Source of the DNA: Candidatus Aminicenantes bacterium UBA4085
GTDB lineage: Bacteria; Acidobacteriota; Aminicenantia; Aminicenantales; UBA4085
Assembly: GCA_002383325.1 (NCBI GenBank)
Contig: DFYJ01000001.1
Location: 1 to 8,736, forward strand
DNA: 8,736 nucleotides
Reading direction: 5' to 3'
A program made the translations under genes and the position numbers. This document shows positions 1 to 7,579 of the stretch, piece after piece. The notes under the pieces were generated by a model, which had not been told where the DNA came from, did not search any database, and worked only from the letters and a program-made list of their open reading frames with translations. Position 1 is the first letter of the stretch. Every line of letters begins with the position of its first letter.

Positions 1-1079
1 CCGGAAGCCTGACGGCGGATCCAGCCGCGGGGCGGCCAGAGGATGCGGGCCGCGGCCCGCAGGGCCGGCCAAGGCCTCCCCCGCCGGGTCAGAGCCAAGA
101 GCGAAGGCATGTAGTAGGGTGCGGATGGGGACGGACGGCGGGAAGCGACCGCTTCGGGCGGCCAGAGGAACAGGCAGGCCCGCCGAGCCCAGCCTCCGGA
201 GGGGATCAGGCGCCGGCCCGAATCGGGAACGGCCCCGGGCCAGCAACGCGCAATGAGCCTCAGGCCGTGCCCCAGCGAGTCTTCCAGACCCTCGGCCGCC
301 GCGATTGAGCCCGCTTCGGCCCAATCCAAGCCTTCCATTCCGGCCATCTCGGCCAGATCAACCAGCCAGGACAGCCGGGCATAGGAATGCTGCTGAGCGT
401 GAAGCGCGGCGTAGCACAGCTCCTGAGGCCAGCCTGGAACCCAGGCCGCCCCTCCCGCCAGGCTGACGGGCTGCAGAGAGTCCCAGAAGAGCCTGTCCGC
501 TCGGGCCGGGATCTGCAGGCCCAGCGGATTCGGATGGACCTCCACCGCCAAACCGTCCTTGCGGTAGACGGGCGAGAAGGACCAAGCCGGGACGCCGCGT
601 CCGGGTCCGGCTTCGGAGCCGGGATCCCCCTCAGGCCGAAAGCCGGTCTCCCGAAGGACAACCAGGAAAGCCCGCCACTCGGACGGATGGACGAAGAGAT
701 CCACGTCGAGGTAGGGCCGCAGGCCGGGCTCGCCGTAAAGGCGCTCGGCCCAATGAAAGCCCTTGCTGACGGCAACCCGCAAGCCGGCCCGGCCGGACTC
801 CCGCAGCAGCGGCCCGACGATGGCCCGGGCCTTCATGTCACGGGCCGCGGCGGCCAAGCGGAGGCGGCGAAGTTCCGCGGTCACCGCGGCCGGGATGAGA
901 CCCGCATGAGGCCGCAGATGCCGCTCCAGGAGCGGGGCGGTGCCTTCCCTGCGGGCCGCGGCCAGAAAACGGGGCCAGACGATGGACGGCGAGGCCAGTC
1001 GCCGGGGCAGGGATGACTCGGAGTCGGGATCAAGCCGGATCCGCGAGCCAAGGACGAGCAGGCGCGAGCCGGGATCTAC
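1..1079 (-). CDS. Nucleotidyltransferase family protein (PF14907-like), 3' end outside window, start uncertain
   Basis: I translated this frame by hand; it is open from 1277 down to the left edge, giving 359 codons from 1079. Numbering from 1079, the N-terminal helical part holds WPRFLAAARREGTAPLLERHL (about 35-55). The polymerase-beta-like core follows: VAVSKG (102-107), RPYLDVDLFV (121-130, metal-binding Asp125 and Asp127) and VEVHPNP (179-185, probable third acid Glu180). A later helix reads LHAQQHSYARLSWLVDLAE, matching the family's His-rich helix. Such nucleotidyltransferases recur in exopolysaccharide loci, but their substrate is unknown; transfer of a nucleotide to a sugar, protein or small molecule is only inference. 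The homology starts right after the upstream stop (overlap GTAG), yet no ATG, GTG or TTG occurs in frame before GTG at 884, which would remove about 65 residues that look like family sequence. The interval therefore shows the supported reading frame, not a proven start. The C-terminus is cut by the window. Confidence 0.78.
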
Positions 1080-1861
1080 TTCTTGAACGGCGAGACTTCC
1101 TTCTTGTCGACGACGGTGATGAGGCCGACCATGCCGCCTACGACCGTAGCGATGCCGCAGGGGGTCAGAAAGAAGGGCGGCACACCCTTCTTGCAGACAA
1201 GGTAGACGGCGTCGCCGATCTGGGCCTCCCGGATGACCTTGAGGAAGGGGCTCTGGCCGGCCAGGGCTCGCTTGATCTTATATCCGTCCAGGCCCAGGCC
1301 ATCCACGTCCTGGTAGAAGTTCGTGGTGATGCCGCGCACCCGGATCCGATCGTCCGTCTGGAGCACGCCCTTCTCGATGAAGACCACGGCTTCCCTGGAA
1401 CCGGGAATATAGCGGACCACGCGTCCGATCCGGGCCTCGTTGTCCTTGAGGCTCTGCTCGCGGGCGATCTCCTGCATGCCCTGGCGGACCTGGCCTTCGT
1501 AGAGGCTCAAGGAGATAGAGATCTTGGTCGTCTCGCCCTCCAGGATCCCGATCAGTTCGTTGGAATTGAAGTCCCCGGACGAGGTGGCGATGCCGAAAGT
1601 GTAGATGCCCTTGACCAGGCCGTCCAGCCTGAAGGTCCCGGACTTGTCCGAAGGCGCCGCCTCGTAGATCGAGCCGCTGGAGATGTTCTTCAGCTTGATG
1701 ACCGCGCCGGGCACGGGAGTCGTACCGTCCTTCTCAAAGAAGGTTCCGACCAGGCTGCCCTGGCCCGGAGACGGGGCGATCTGGGAGGCTGAGACCGGTA
1801 GAAGCAAGGCCAAAACGGCGGCTAAGACGATAAACCTCCACAACGATGCTCCTTGCTTCAT
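1076..1861 (-). CDS. Secreted CarboxypepD_reg-like protein with EF-Tu domain II-like barrel and C-terminal hydrophobic segment
   Basis: The protein is 261 residues. A signal peptide covers about 1-26 (hydrophobic run IVLAAVLALLLP, cleavage near SAS-Q). Residues 36-120 look like a carboxypeptidase regulatory-like beta-sandwich: SLVGTFFEKDGTTPVPGAVIKL, then SGTFRLDGLVKGIYTF. Residues 144-223 (RIGRVVRYIPGSREAVVFIE ... DRIRVRG.TTNFYQDV ... GDAVYLV) follow the pattern of the beta-barrel domain shared by translation factor domain II and the C-terminus of U32 peptidases. A hydrophobic stretch at 229-251 could anchor the C-terminus in a membrane. I chose the ATG at 1861 because it has a strong GGAGGAG ribosome site; the longer frame to 1918 would run through the promoter's -10 and start on its -35. 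The gene has its own promoter and precedes the nucleotidyltransferase with a 4-base overlap, so the two may form a transcription unit. Function is unknown; a periplasmic or envelope role connected to polysaccharide export is inferred only from location. Confidence 0.85.
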   Translation of the reverse strand: MKQGASLWRFIVLAAVLALLLPVSASQIAPSPGQGSLVGTFFEKDGTTPVPGAVIKLKNISSGSIYEAAPSDKSGTFRLDGLVKGIYTFGIATSSGDFNSNELIGILEGETTKISISLSLYEGQVRQGMQEIAREQSLKDNEARIGRVVRYIPGSREAVVFIEKGVLQTDDRIRVRGITTNFYQDVDGLGLDGYKIKRALAGQSPFLKVIREAQIGDAVYLVCKKGVPPFFLTPCGIATVVGGMVGLITVVDKKEVSPFKK

Positions 1862-1865
1862 GTTT

Positions 1866-1872
1866 CTCCTCC
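1866..1872 (-). promoter_or_regulatory. Ribosome binding site deciding the start at 1861
   Basis: On the minus strand GGAGGAG lies four bases before the ATG at 1861 (GGAGGAGAAACATG). It is the best Shine-Dalgarno match in the window and directly supports the internal ATG over the upstream ATG at 1918, giving a protein that begins with a clean signal peptide. Confidence 0.8.
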
Positions 1873-1889
1873 GAAACCCTTCCAAGTTG

Positions 1890-1918
1890 ATCATAATACG
1901 TGGTTTTCTCATTGTCAA
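1890..1918 (-). promoter_or_regulatory. Near-consensus sigma-70-type promoter
   Basis: Reading the minus strand, TTGACA (1918-1913) is a perfect -35 hexamer. After a 17-base spacer comes TATGAT (1895-1890), a five-of-six match to the -10 consensus. The element sits in the 64-base gap between the helical-repeat gene (stop at 1926) and the next gene (ATG at 1861), in a locally AT-richer patch. Transcription would start near 1883, leaving a leader of about 22 bases that holds the ribosome site. It would drive the secreted-barrel protein and nucleotidyltransferase independently of the upstream export operon. I see no convincing operator or terminator beside it. Confidence 0.75.
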
Positions 1919-1925
1919 GATTCCC

Positions 1926-3698
1926 TTATCGTCGGCTTCCGGAATCCTTTTGAGGGGCCGAAGCCGGGAGAATCCCCTGCCCGGGCCCGCTCTTCACGGC
2001 CTGCCCGCCCTCTTCCGTCGCGATCTCCAGTCCCGCCAGGGCGAGGGGCCCGTTCCAAGTGGTGATCTCCAGTTCGTTGTTCCCTGTCTCGGGGGTCAGG
2101 GACAGGGTGATGGGAGCCCCCGAGGTGAAATCCTCCCATACTACCCGGTCGTTGAGAATCAGAGTGACGTAGGCGGGCAGGGGCCCCAGCGGCAGGACTT
2201 TGAACGTCAGCCGGGATTCCCTTGCTTCCAGGACAAGGGACTGCTTGAACACCGTCCCCTTCGGCACCATGACCCCGGACCAGTCCACCATCCGGGGCGA
2301 AAGCCGCCCGGCCGCCTCCCGGCGCAGGGCCGCCACGGCCGCGGCGTCATTGAGGCGCTCGTGGTTCTTGATCATCTTCTCCAGAAGCCCGAGTCCGGAG
2401 TCCGGGCGGGACTCCCAGGCTTTCTGGTAGAAGCGGTTGGATTCATAAAGAAAGTCCATCTTCTGGTAGGAGTCGCCGATGCGCTCGAGGATGGCCGCGT
2501 AGTCAGGACGGACGGCCTCGGTGATCATGACCAGGCCGGCTTCCAGGGACTGGCCGTAGGCGACGACCTCGCGGTAGCGGTTCTGACGGAATAGCAGATC
2601 CAGCTCGAAGGCCAGCCGCCCCAGATCCTTGCCGGATGCGTCGGGTTTGGCCTCGATCAGCCGCCGGCTCCGCAGGCCCTTCTCCACCTCCGCCACTGCG
2701 GCCGCCGAGTCCTCGATCTCCAGGTACTTTTTGAGGTCGCCCAGGATTCCGTCCAGCGAGCGCGCCGTTTCCATGCGGCAGCGGGCCAGGCCGAGCAACA
2801 GGGATTTGCGCAGGTCCCGGATCGAGGCGGCGGAGATCTTCCCCGCGTCCCGGTCGAGATCGCTGTAAGACCGGAGTCCGTCGAGCAGGCGGCCGCCCTC
2901 CAGGTAGTGGCCCTCGGCTTCCTTCATCCGGGCCGCCATGAAATCGCTCCGTCCGGCCGCCGCGGCTTCCCCTGCCAGCCGGAGGTCGATGGCCTCAGCC
3001 TCGGCCAGGAAATGGATCCTCTCTCCGCGCTCCAGGCCGCGCTCGGCCTGGAACCGGGCATAGGTCCGGTAGGCCTCAGGATCGGGCGGCAGCACGGCCC
3101 TCATGAAGGCCGGGTCCTGGATGCGCAGGGCCCACAGGTCGAGGACGGAGTCCAGCCGCTCACCGGGACGGATCGCCAGCACCGAGCGCGTCACGTCGCG
3201 GGCCAGAGTCCGGTCTCCGGGGCCCAGCGAGGCCCAACTGGCCAGGAGGACCCGCCCGGTCGCGGCCAGGATCTCCAAGTCCTGCCCGGCCAGCCGGATC
3301 GTCTTGACGTACTCGTCCATGGGGGTCCCGGCCGCCGGCAGGTCGAAGAGACCCATGTAGTCGAGAGTCTGGGCCAAATCGAAGTGGGTCGCGGCCGAGA
3401 GCGGGTTGACGGCCAGGGACCGGATCTGGGCCTGGTAGGCTTCGCGCAGGCCCCGGTCCCTGGTTTCCCCGGACGTCAGGTCGACCACCGCGGCTTCGAA
3501 AGCGGCTCGGCCCAGGTCGCGATAGAGGATGTCGTCGAGATCGAGAAAGCCCTGCACCCCCGACAGGATCTCGATGCGGGCGGCCGGGTCGGGCAGCTTG
3601 GCCGCCGCGGACACCCGCCGGGAGCCGCCGTAAAAGAGGATGTCGGCCCCGGCCGCCGCCAGGACGGCCAGGAAGAGGAAAAGCCTTTTGCCGCTCAT
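1926..3698 (-). CDS. Membrane-anchored helical-repeat (TPR-like) protein with C-terminal beta domain
   Basis: The protein is 590 residues. It starts with an uncleaved anchor or signal peptide (LFLFLAVLAAAGADILFYGG, 6-25), so the bulk probably lies in the periplasm. Residues about 45-465 are almost wholly helical and repeat-like; the clearest TPR unit is 403-432 (LERIGDSYQKMDFLYESNRF then YQKAWESRPD), with another likely around 360-392. Residues about 475-562 switch to beta-rich sequence (VFKQSLVLEARESRLTFKVL ... AYVTLILNDRVVWEDF ... NNELEITTWNG), which could be a small jelly-roll or carbohydrate-binding-like fold. The ATG lies one base after the polymerase stop (TGACATG) with only a weak ribosome site, so translation is probably coupled to the polymerase. 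TPR proteins beside polymerases often act as assembly scaffolds; a scaffold or polymer-contacting role here is inference. I do not recognise a named family for the full length. Confidence 0.82.
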   Translation of the reverse strand: MSGKRLFLFLAVLAAAGADILFYGGSRRVSAAAKLPDPAARIEILSGVQGFLDLDDILYRDLGRAAFEAAVVDLTSGETRDRGLREAYQAQIRSLAVNPLSAATHFDLAQTLDYMGLFDLPAAGTPMDEYVKTIRLAGQDLEILAATGRVLLASWASLGPGDRTLARDVTRSVLAIRPGERLDSVLDLWALRIQDPAFMRAVLPPDPEAYRTYARFQAERGLERGERIHFLAEAEAIDLRLAGEAAAAGRSDFMAARMKEAEGHYLEGGRLLDGLRSYSDLDRDAGKISAASIRDLRKSLLLGLARCRMETARSLDGILGDLKKYLEIEDSAAAVAEVEKGLRSRRLIEAKPDASGKDLGRLAFELDLLFRQNRYREVVAYGQSLEAGLVMITEAVRPDYAAILERIGDSYQKMDFLYESNRFYQKAWESRPDSGLGLLEKMIKNHERLNDAAAVAALRREAAGRLSPRMVDWSGVMVPKGTVFKQSLVLEARESRLTFKVLPLGPLPAYVTLILNDRVVWEDFTSGAPITLSLTPETGNNELEITTWNGPLALAGLEIATEEGGQAVKSGPGQGILPASAPQKDSGSRR

Positions 3699-3699
3699 G

Positions 3700-5190
3700 T
3701 CAGGACTTTCTGTAATAGGCCGTTGCCAGGCTCAGGCCCAGGACCACGGAGAAGAGCACGGCATTGGCCGGGATATGCAGGTTGAAGTCGGTCAGACTGT
3801 GGACGAGCAGGGCCGCCAAGGCTACGAAGCCGCCCATGCCCAGGCCTTTGATCCCCGGGTGCCGCCGCTTGGACCAAGTCCGGAAGGCGCCCACAGCCGG
3901 CCAAAGGATAAGGCCGAGAAGCAGGACGAAGCCGACCGCGCCGAGCTCAGCCAGGGCCTCGAGGTAGTCGTTATGGGCATGCAGAAGGCGGCCCTCCAGG
4001 GGCACGGTCTCATAGACGGGATAGACGGCGCCGAAAGTCCCCCAGCCCGTGCCGACCAGGGGGCTGTCCCCCGCCATCTGCAGGACGCCGGCCCAATACT
4101 GCGGCCGCCCGTTCTGGAGAAGGTTGTCGTCGGCGAAGCGCCCGACCGTAGCCTCCACGCCGACGTAGAGCGAGACGGCCGCGATCAGCCCGAAAGCGAC
4201 TTTCAGAAGGGTCAGGATCCAGGACTGGCGGTAATGGGCCTTGCCGAAATGAAAAGCGGTCAGAAGGAAGAACAAGAGAAAGATGAAGCAGAGGACAAAG
4301 ACGCCGGAGCGGGAGCGCGACATCACGATAGCCAGGGCCATGACCACGATCCCGATCAAGGCCAGGACGTTGACGGCGAAGCCGCGTCCGGTCAGCTGGC
4401 TCAGCCTTTCGGACCGCCGCTTGCCGGCCAGGGAGAAGAGGTCGACCCGAGCCACGAGCAGGGTCAGGGCCAGGGGCAGGATCATCTCCAGATAACCGGC
4501 GAAGTGGTTGCGGTTGATGAAGGTTCCGCTGGCCGCATCAAGATTATAGAGCTTGGGGTAGAACAGAACCCTGGGGTTGCTGCGGGAAAGCTCAAAGAGC
4601 CCGTAGAAGGCCTGGGCCGTGCCCAGGACCACCAGGACGGACAGAAAGCGCATAATCTGGCGGCGATGGGTGACCGTCCTCAGGACCGTCCAGGCTATCA
4701 GAACGTAGGCCAGAAGCTCCAGCGCCTCCCGCGCCGTCTGGGCCGGGACCAGCGAGAGGGACATGGTGGCCGAACCGGCGAAGCCCGGATCGAAGCTCTC
4801 CCGCAGCCCGTAGGCCAGGGGGGAGAGGATTTTGACCACAAGCTTCGGCAGCGGGACGATCTGCAGGCTCAGGAAGGCGAACAGCCCGGCCGCCAGGAAG
4901 CCCGGAGCCCTGAGGGCGGCCTGAAGCTTGGGGTTGAGATGGGACGGCCTTCCGACCAGGGTCGCTGCCGCCAGCAGGGCAGCCACCATCTCGATGGCCA
5001 GCACGGACCAGTTTTCGACGGAAGCGGCCGGCAGGGGGCTGAGGATCAGCAGCGCCAGCAGCCCGTACTCGATCAGGGCGCGGCGGAACCGCTCGCCAAG
5101 CGGCGGAAGCGCCGCGGCGGGACCGGACTCCGGAGCATAGGCCGGACGCGGCGAAGCCGCCGAGGCCCGGCCGCCCGGCTCGTTCCTCAC
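3700..5190 (-). CDS. O-antigen ligase/polymerase family protein (Wzy/WaaL-type, Wzy_C domain)
   Basis: The protein has 496 residues with about 11-12 predicted membrane segments, preceded by a roughly 35-residue Pro/Ala-rich cytoplasmic tail. The family signature is clear: GTFINRNHFAGYLEMILPL (222-240), SRSRSG (291-296), and a large periplasmic loop with GRPQYW (361-366), DSPLVGTGWGTFG (375-387) and HAHNDYLEALAELGAVG (404-420). A late HSLTDFNLHIPANA motif (464-477) is also typical. Such enzymes transfer undecaprenyl-linked glycan in the periplasm, either polymerising repeat units (Wzy) or ligating polymer to an acceptor (WaaL); sequence alone does not separate these. Placement between a chain-length kinase and a TPR protein in an export operon favours polymerase. 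The start is GTG overlapping the kinase stop as GTGA, with GGAAGGA seven bases upstream, which points to translational coupling. Confidence 0.9.
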   Translation of the reverse strand: MRNEPGGRASAASPRPAYAPESGPAAALPPLGERFRRALIEYGLLALLILSPLPAASVENWSVLAIEMVAALLAAATLVGRPSHLNPKLQAALRAPGFLAAGLFAFLSLQIVPLPKLVVKILSPLAYGLRESFDPGFAGSATMSLSLVPAQTAREALELLAYVLIAWTVLRTVTHRRQIMRFLSVLVVLGTAQAFYGLFELSRSNPRVLFYPKLYNLDAASGTFINRNHFAGYLEMILPLALTLLVARVDLFSLAGKRRSERLSQLTGRGFAVNVLALIGIVVMALAIVMSRSRSGVFVLCFIFLLFFLLTAFHFGKAHYRQSWILTLLKVAFGLIAAVSLYVGVEATVGRFADDNLLQNGRPQYWAGVLQMAGDSPLVGTGWGTFGAVYPVYETVPLEGRLLHAHNDYLEALAELGAVGFVLLLGLILWPAVGAFRTWSKRRHPGIKGLGMGGFVALAALLVHSLTDFNLHIPANAVLFSVVLGLSLATAYYRKS

Positions 5191-7517
5191 GATTTCGTCC
5201 TTCCGGCGCCGGCTGCGGGCGGCCCGGCATTCGGATCCTGGTAGTATTCGTACTGGAAGTAATCGGACGACTGTCCGCCCTTGCGCGACTTGGCGTCGTT
5301 GAACACGACTCCGATCACGTTGGCCTTGCCCTTGCTCAACTCCTCGATGGTCTTCAGCAGGGGCTTGCGGGTGGCCCTGCCCGTTTTCAGCACCAGCACC
5401 GTGCTATCGGCTATGGAGCTGACGATGACCGGGTCGATGACCGCCAGGACGGGCGGCAGGTCGATGAGCACGACGCTGAACTCGGCCTTGAGCTGGACCA
5501 GGAGCTCCTTCATCCGTCGGGAGTTGAGAAGCTCGGCCGGGTTCGGCGGATGGGGTCCGCCCGGCAGAACCCAAAGGTTCTCGATGGCCGTCTTCTGGAT
5601 CGCATCCTCGAGGCTGGCCCGCCCGGTCAGCACGCCCGCCAGGCCGGTCACATTGCGGACCTGGAAGACCTTGGCCAGGCGGGGCTTGCGAAGATCGGCG
5701 TCGACGGCCAAGACCCGGTCGCCGAGCTGGGCGAAGGAGATGGCCAGGTTGACCAAAGTGGCCGACTTGCCCTCCTCCGGCGACATCGAGGTGAAAGCGA
5801 TGGTCCGGGGAGCCGAGTCCGGGTGGGAGAAGAGGATCGCCGTCCGGACGGTCCGGTAATCCTCGGCGATGGCGATCTTGGGAAAGAGGTGGTTGATCAG
5901 CTCGACCTCGGTGACCTTGGCCAGAGCGGGATCTTCTCCCCCGTCCGGAGCTCCGTACGCGCCGCCGTAGCCTCCATACCCGCCGTGGCCGTTGGCGGAG
6001 CCCTTCTTAGAGCCGCCCCCGGCGGAGAAGTGAGGGATGATGCCCAGCGAGGGCAGGCCGGTCAGACGCTCCAGGTCCTCCGGTCCCTTGACCGAGTTGT
6101 CCAGGAAGTCGGCCGCGAAGGCCATCGCGACGCCCAGCATGAGCCCCAGCAGAAGAGCCACCAGGAGGCCGCGCGTGACGTTGGGCGAGAAGGGCGCCTC
6201 GGGCACGACGGCCGGATCGACGACCTTGATGTTGCTGGTCTTCAAGCCATTGAGCCGGGCCGAGACGTCGGCCTGGGCCTGCTGGTCCTGCAGGGCCTTG
6301 AGCATCTCCTGGCTGCTCTTGATCTCCCGATCCAGGCTCTCGGAGAAGATGCTGGCGTTGTTCATGCGCGAGACCTCGCCGCGCTTGCCGGCCAGCAGGT
6401 TGTCCATGGTCCGCTCCTTGGCCAGGGCGGACTGCCAGGCGCTGTAGGCAGCCTCGGCCGCCTTGCGGATCTCGCCCTCCAGCTGGCCCTTGGTCGTTTC
6501 CAGCTGGGACCGGATGGAGATCATTTCCGGATTGTTCGACCCCAGGGCTTTGCCCTTCTCCGCATAGTTGCGCTGCAGGTCGTTGTACTTGGTCTTGAGT
6601 TCCTGGATGGCCGGGTTGTTGATCAGCTGGGGCAGGCTGTCCACTTTCAGGCTGCTCAGCTGGCGGTATTGGCTTTCGGCGTTGACCCGTTCCATCTGGG
6701 CGTCGGTGTAAGCCTTGAGCTGATCGCCGTACTGGCTGACGATGCTGTTTTCCTGGTCGTTGAGAGGGACGATGTTCTTCTGCTCGTTATACTTGGTCAG
6801 CTCCCTCTGCTTGGCCGCCAGGTCCTCGCGGACGCGGGTGATCTGCTCGTTGAGGAAATCGGTCGTCTGCTGGGTGGCCTCAAAGCGGGACTCGATGGAG
6901 TAGGCGATGAATTCCTGGGCCAAAGCGTTGGCCACATCGGCCGCCAGTCGCGGATGGGCCGCCGTGAAGGTCAGGTCCACCAGCCGGGTCTCGGTCACAG
7001 GCTCCACTCCCAAGCCGGCCATGATATAGCCGGCGTAGGCCGATGAGGGGTCCTGGGAACCCTCATCGGTCCCGGGCGGCGGATCCGTCTTCACCCTTCC
7101 CCTGCCCTTGAGCCAGCGCAGGCTGGCCACGGACTTGAGCATCCGCAGCAGGCTCCGCGGTTCGGTCGCCGCGCTCTGCATCTCGGGCCGGGCAGCCAGG
7201 TTCATCTTCTTGGCCACCCGCTCGGCCAGCAGGCGGCTCTGGAGGATCTTCAGCTGGGTGTTGAAATAGGTGCCCAGCCAGTCGGTCGAGCCGGAGGAGG
7301 AGTTGAAGAGATCCTGGATGCTCAGCATGCTCGAGCCCGGGTCTTCGATCAGCAGCGTCGCCCCGGCCCGGTAGAGCGGCGTGGAGGTGAAGGATAGAAC
7401 GGCCGAGGCGGCCAGCAGGACGGCGGTCACCGAGACGATGACCCACTTGCGCTTCAAGATGATGCGCCAGTATTCGAGGAGGCTGGCCTCCTTCTTCCCC
7501 GACGGCATGGCGGTCAT
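5187..7517 (-). CDS. Polysaccharide co-polymerase / bacterial tyrosine kinase (Wzc-like BY-kinase)
   Basis: At 776 residues this is a full-length Wzc-type protein with co-polymerase and kinase parts fused. Membrane segment 1 is about 25-43 and segment 2 about 449-469, enclosing a Wzz domain and a long coiled-coil periplasmic region (about 215-420) ending in a GNVR-like section with PFSPN (442-446). The cytoplasmic kinase has the oligomerisation motif EDYRTVR (E552, R555, R558), Walker A MSPEEGKS (578-585), Walker A' VDADLRKP (605-612), Walker B VVLIDLPP (682-689) and PPNPAELL (657-664). The tail carries Tyr753, 756, 758 and 759 for autophosphorylation. It would control chain length through ring assembly and phosphorylation cycles. 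Walker A has Glu where many homologues have Gly (PEEGKS against PGEGKS). A Gly/Tyr-rich linker lies at about 511-522. Start: an in-frame TGA lies just upstream; ATG 7517 has GAGGAG three bases before it, and ATG 7508 is the alternative. Confidence 0.95.
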   Translation of the reverse strand: MTAMPSGKKEASLLEYWRIILKRKWVIVSVTAVLLAASAVLSFTSTPLYRAGATLLIEDPGSSMLSIQDLFNSSSGSTDWLGTYFNTQLKILQSRLLAERVAKKMNLAARPEMQSAATEPRSLLRMLKSVASLRWLKGRGRVKTDPPPGTDEGSQDPSSAYAGYIMAGLGVEPVTETRLVDLTFTAAHPRLAADVANALAQEFIAYSIESRFEATQQTTDFLNEQITRVREDLAAKQRELTKYNEQKNIVPLNDQENSIVSQYGDQLKAYTDAQMERVNAESQYRQLSSLKVDSLPQLINNPAIQELKTKYNDLQRNYAEKGKALGSNNPEMISIRSQLETTKGQLEGEIRKAAEAAYSAWQSALAKERTMDNLLAGKRGEVSRMNNASIFSESLDREIKSSQEMLKALQDQQAQADVSARLNGLKTSNIKVVDPAVVPEAPFSPNVTRGLLVALLLGLMLGVAMAFAADFLDNSVKGPEDLERLTGLPSLGIIPHFSAGGGSKKGSANGHGGYGGYGGAYGAPDGGEDPALAKVTEVELINHLFPKIAIAEDYRTVRTAILFSHPDSAPRTIAFTSMSPEEGKSATLVNLAISFAQLGDRVLAVDADLRKPRLAKVFQVRNVTGLAGVLTGRASLEDAIQKTAIENLWVLPGGPHPPNPAELLNSRRMKELLVQLKAEFSVVLIDLPPVLAVIDPVIVSSIADSTVLVLKTGRATRKPLLKTIEELSKGKANVIGVVFNDAKSRKGGQSSDYFQYEYYQDPNAGPPAAGAGRTKS
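5198..5204 (-). promoter_or_regulatory. Ribosome binding site for the GTG start at 5190
   Basis: GGAAGGA lies seven bases before the GTG on the minus strand, inside the last codons of the kinase gene. It supports the unusual GTG start and the GTGA overlap. Confidence 0.6.
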
Positions 7518-7520
7518 GGT

Positions 7521-7526
7521 CTCCTC
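7521..7526 (-). promoter_or_regulatory. Ribosome binding site of the BY-kinase gene
   Basis: GAGGAG ends three bases before ATG 7517 and twelve before the second in-frame ATG at 7508. The first spacing is short and the second long, so the true start could be either; the proteins would differ by three residues. Confidence 0.55.
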
Positions 7527-7541
7527 ATGTCACTCTCGCGG

Positions 7542-7559
7542 CGGCCGGTCGACAGGCCG
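7542..7559 (-). other. Small hairpin upstream of the BY-kinase ribosome site
   Basis: CGGCC (7542-7546) pairs with GGCCG (7555-7559) across an eight-base loop that contains a GTCGAC palindrome. It ends 15 bases upstream of the GAGGAG site. Short GC stems are common by chance in DNA of this composition, so a role in translation control is only possible. Confidence 0.3.
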
Positions 7560-7579
7560 GATATTCCGTTCACAACGGC

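Noticed and set aside
260..1016. Frames on both strands at the left end with ATG starts (for example 775-260 minus and 387-1016 plus)
   Set aside because: The minus-strand frame that shows nucleotidyltransferase motifs covers the same DNA. The alternatives are low-complexity Arg/Pro/Ser-rich shadows.
1862..1918. N-terminal extension of the secreted protein to the ATG at 1918
   Set aside because: It would translate through the promoter, put 19 basic residues before the signal peptide and ignore the strong GGAGGAG before the ATG at 1861.
3640..5244. Plus-strand open frame of 534 codons opposite the polymerase
   Set aside because: It is the antisense shadow of a clearly recognisable membrane enzyme. 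Its product is rich in Gly, Gln, Asp and Arg and resembles no protein family.
5550..7046. Plus-strand open frame of 498 codons opposite the BY-kinase
   Set aside because: Long antisense frames arise easily in GC-rich genes. The kinase on the other strand has all motifs, and this frame has none.
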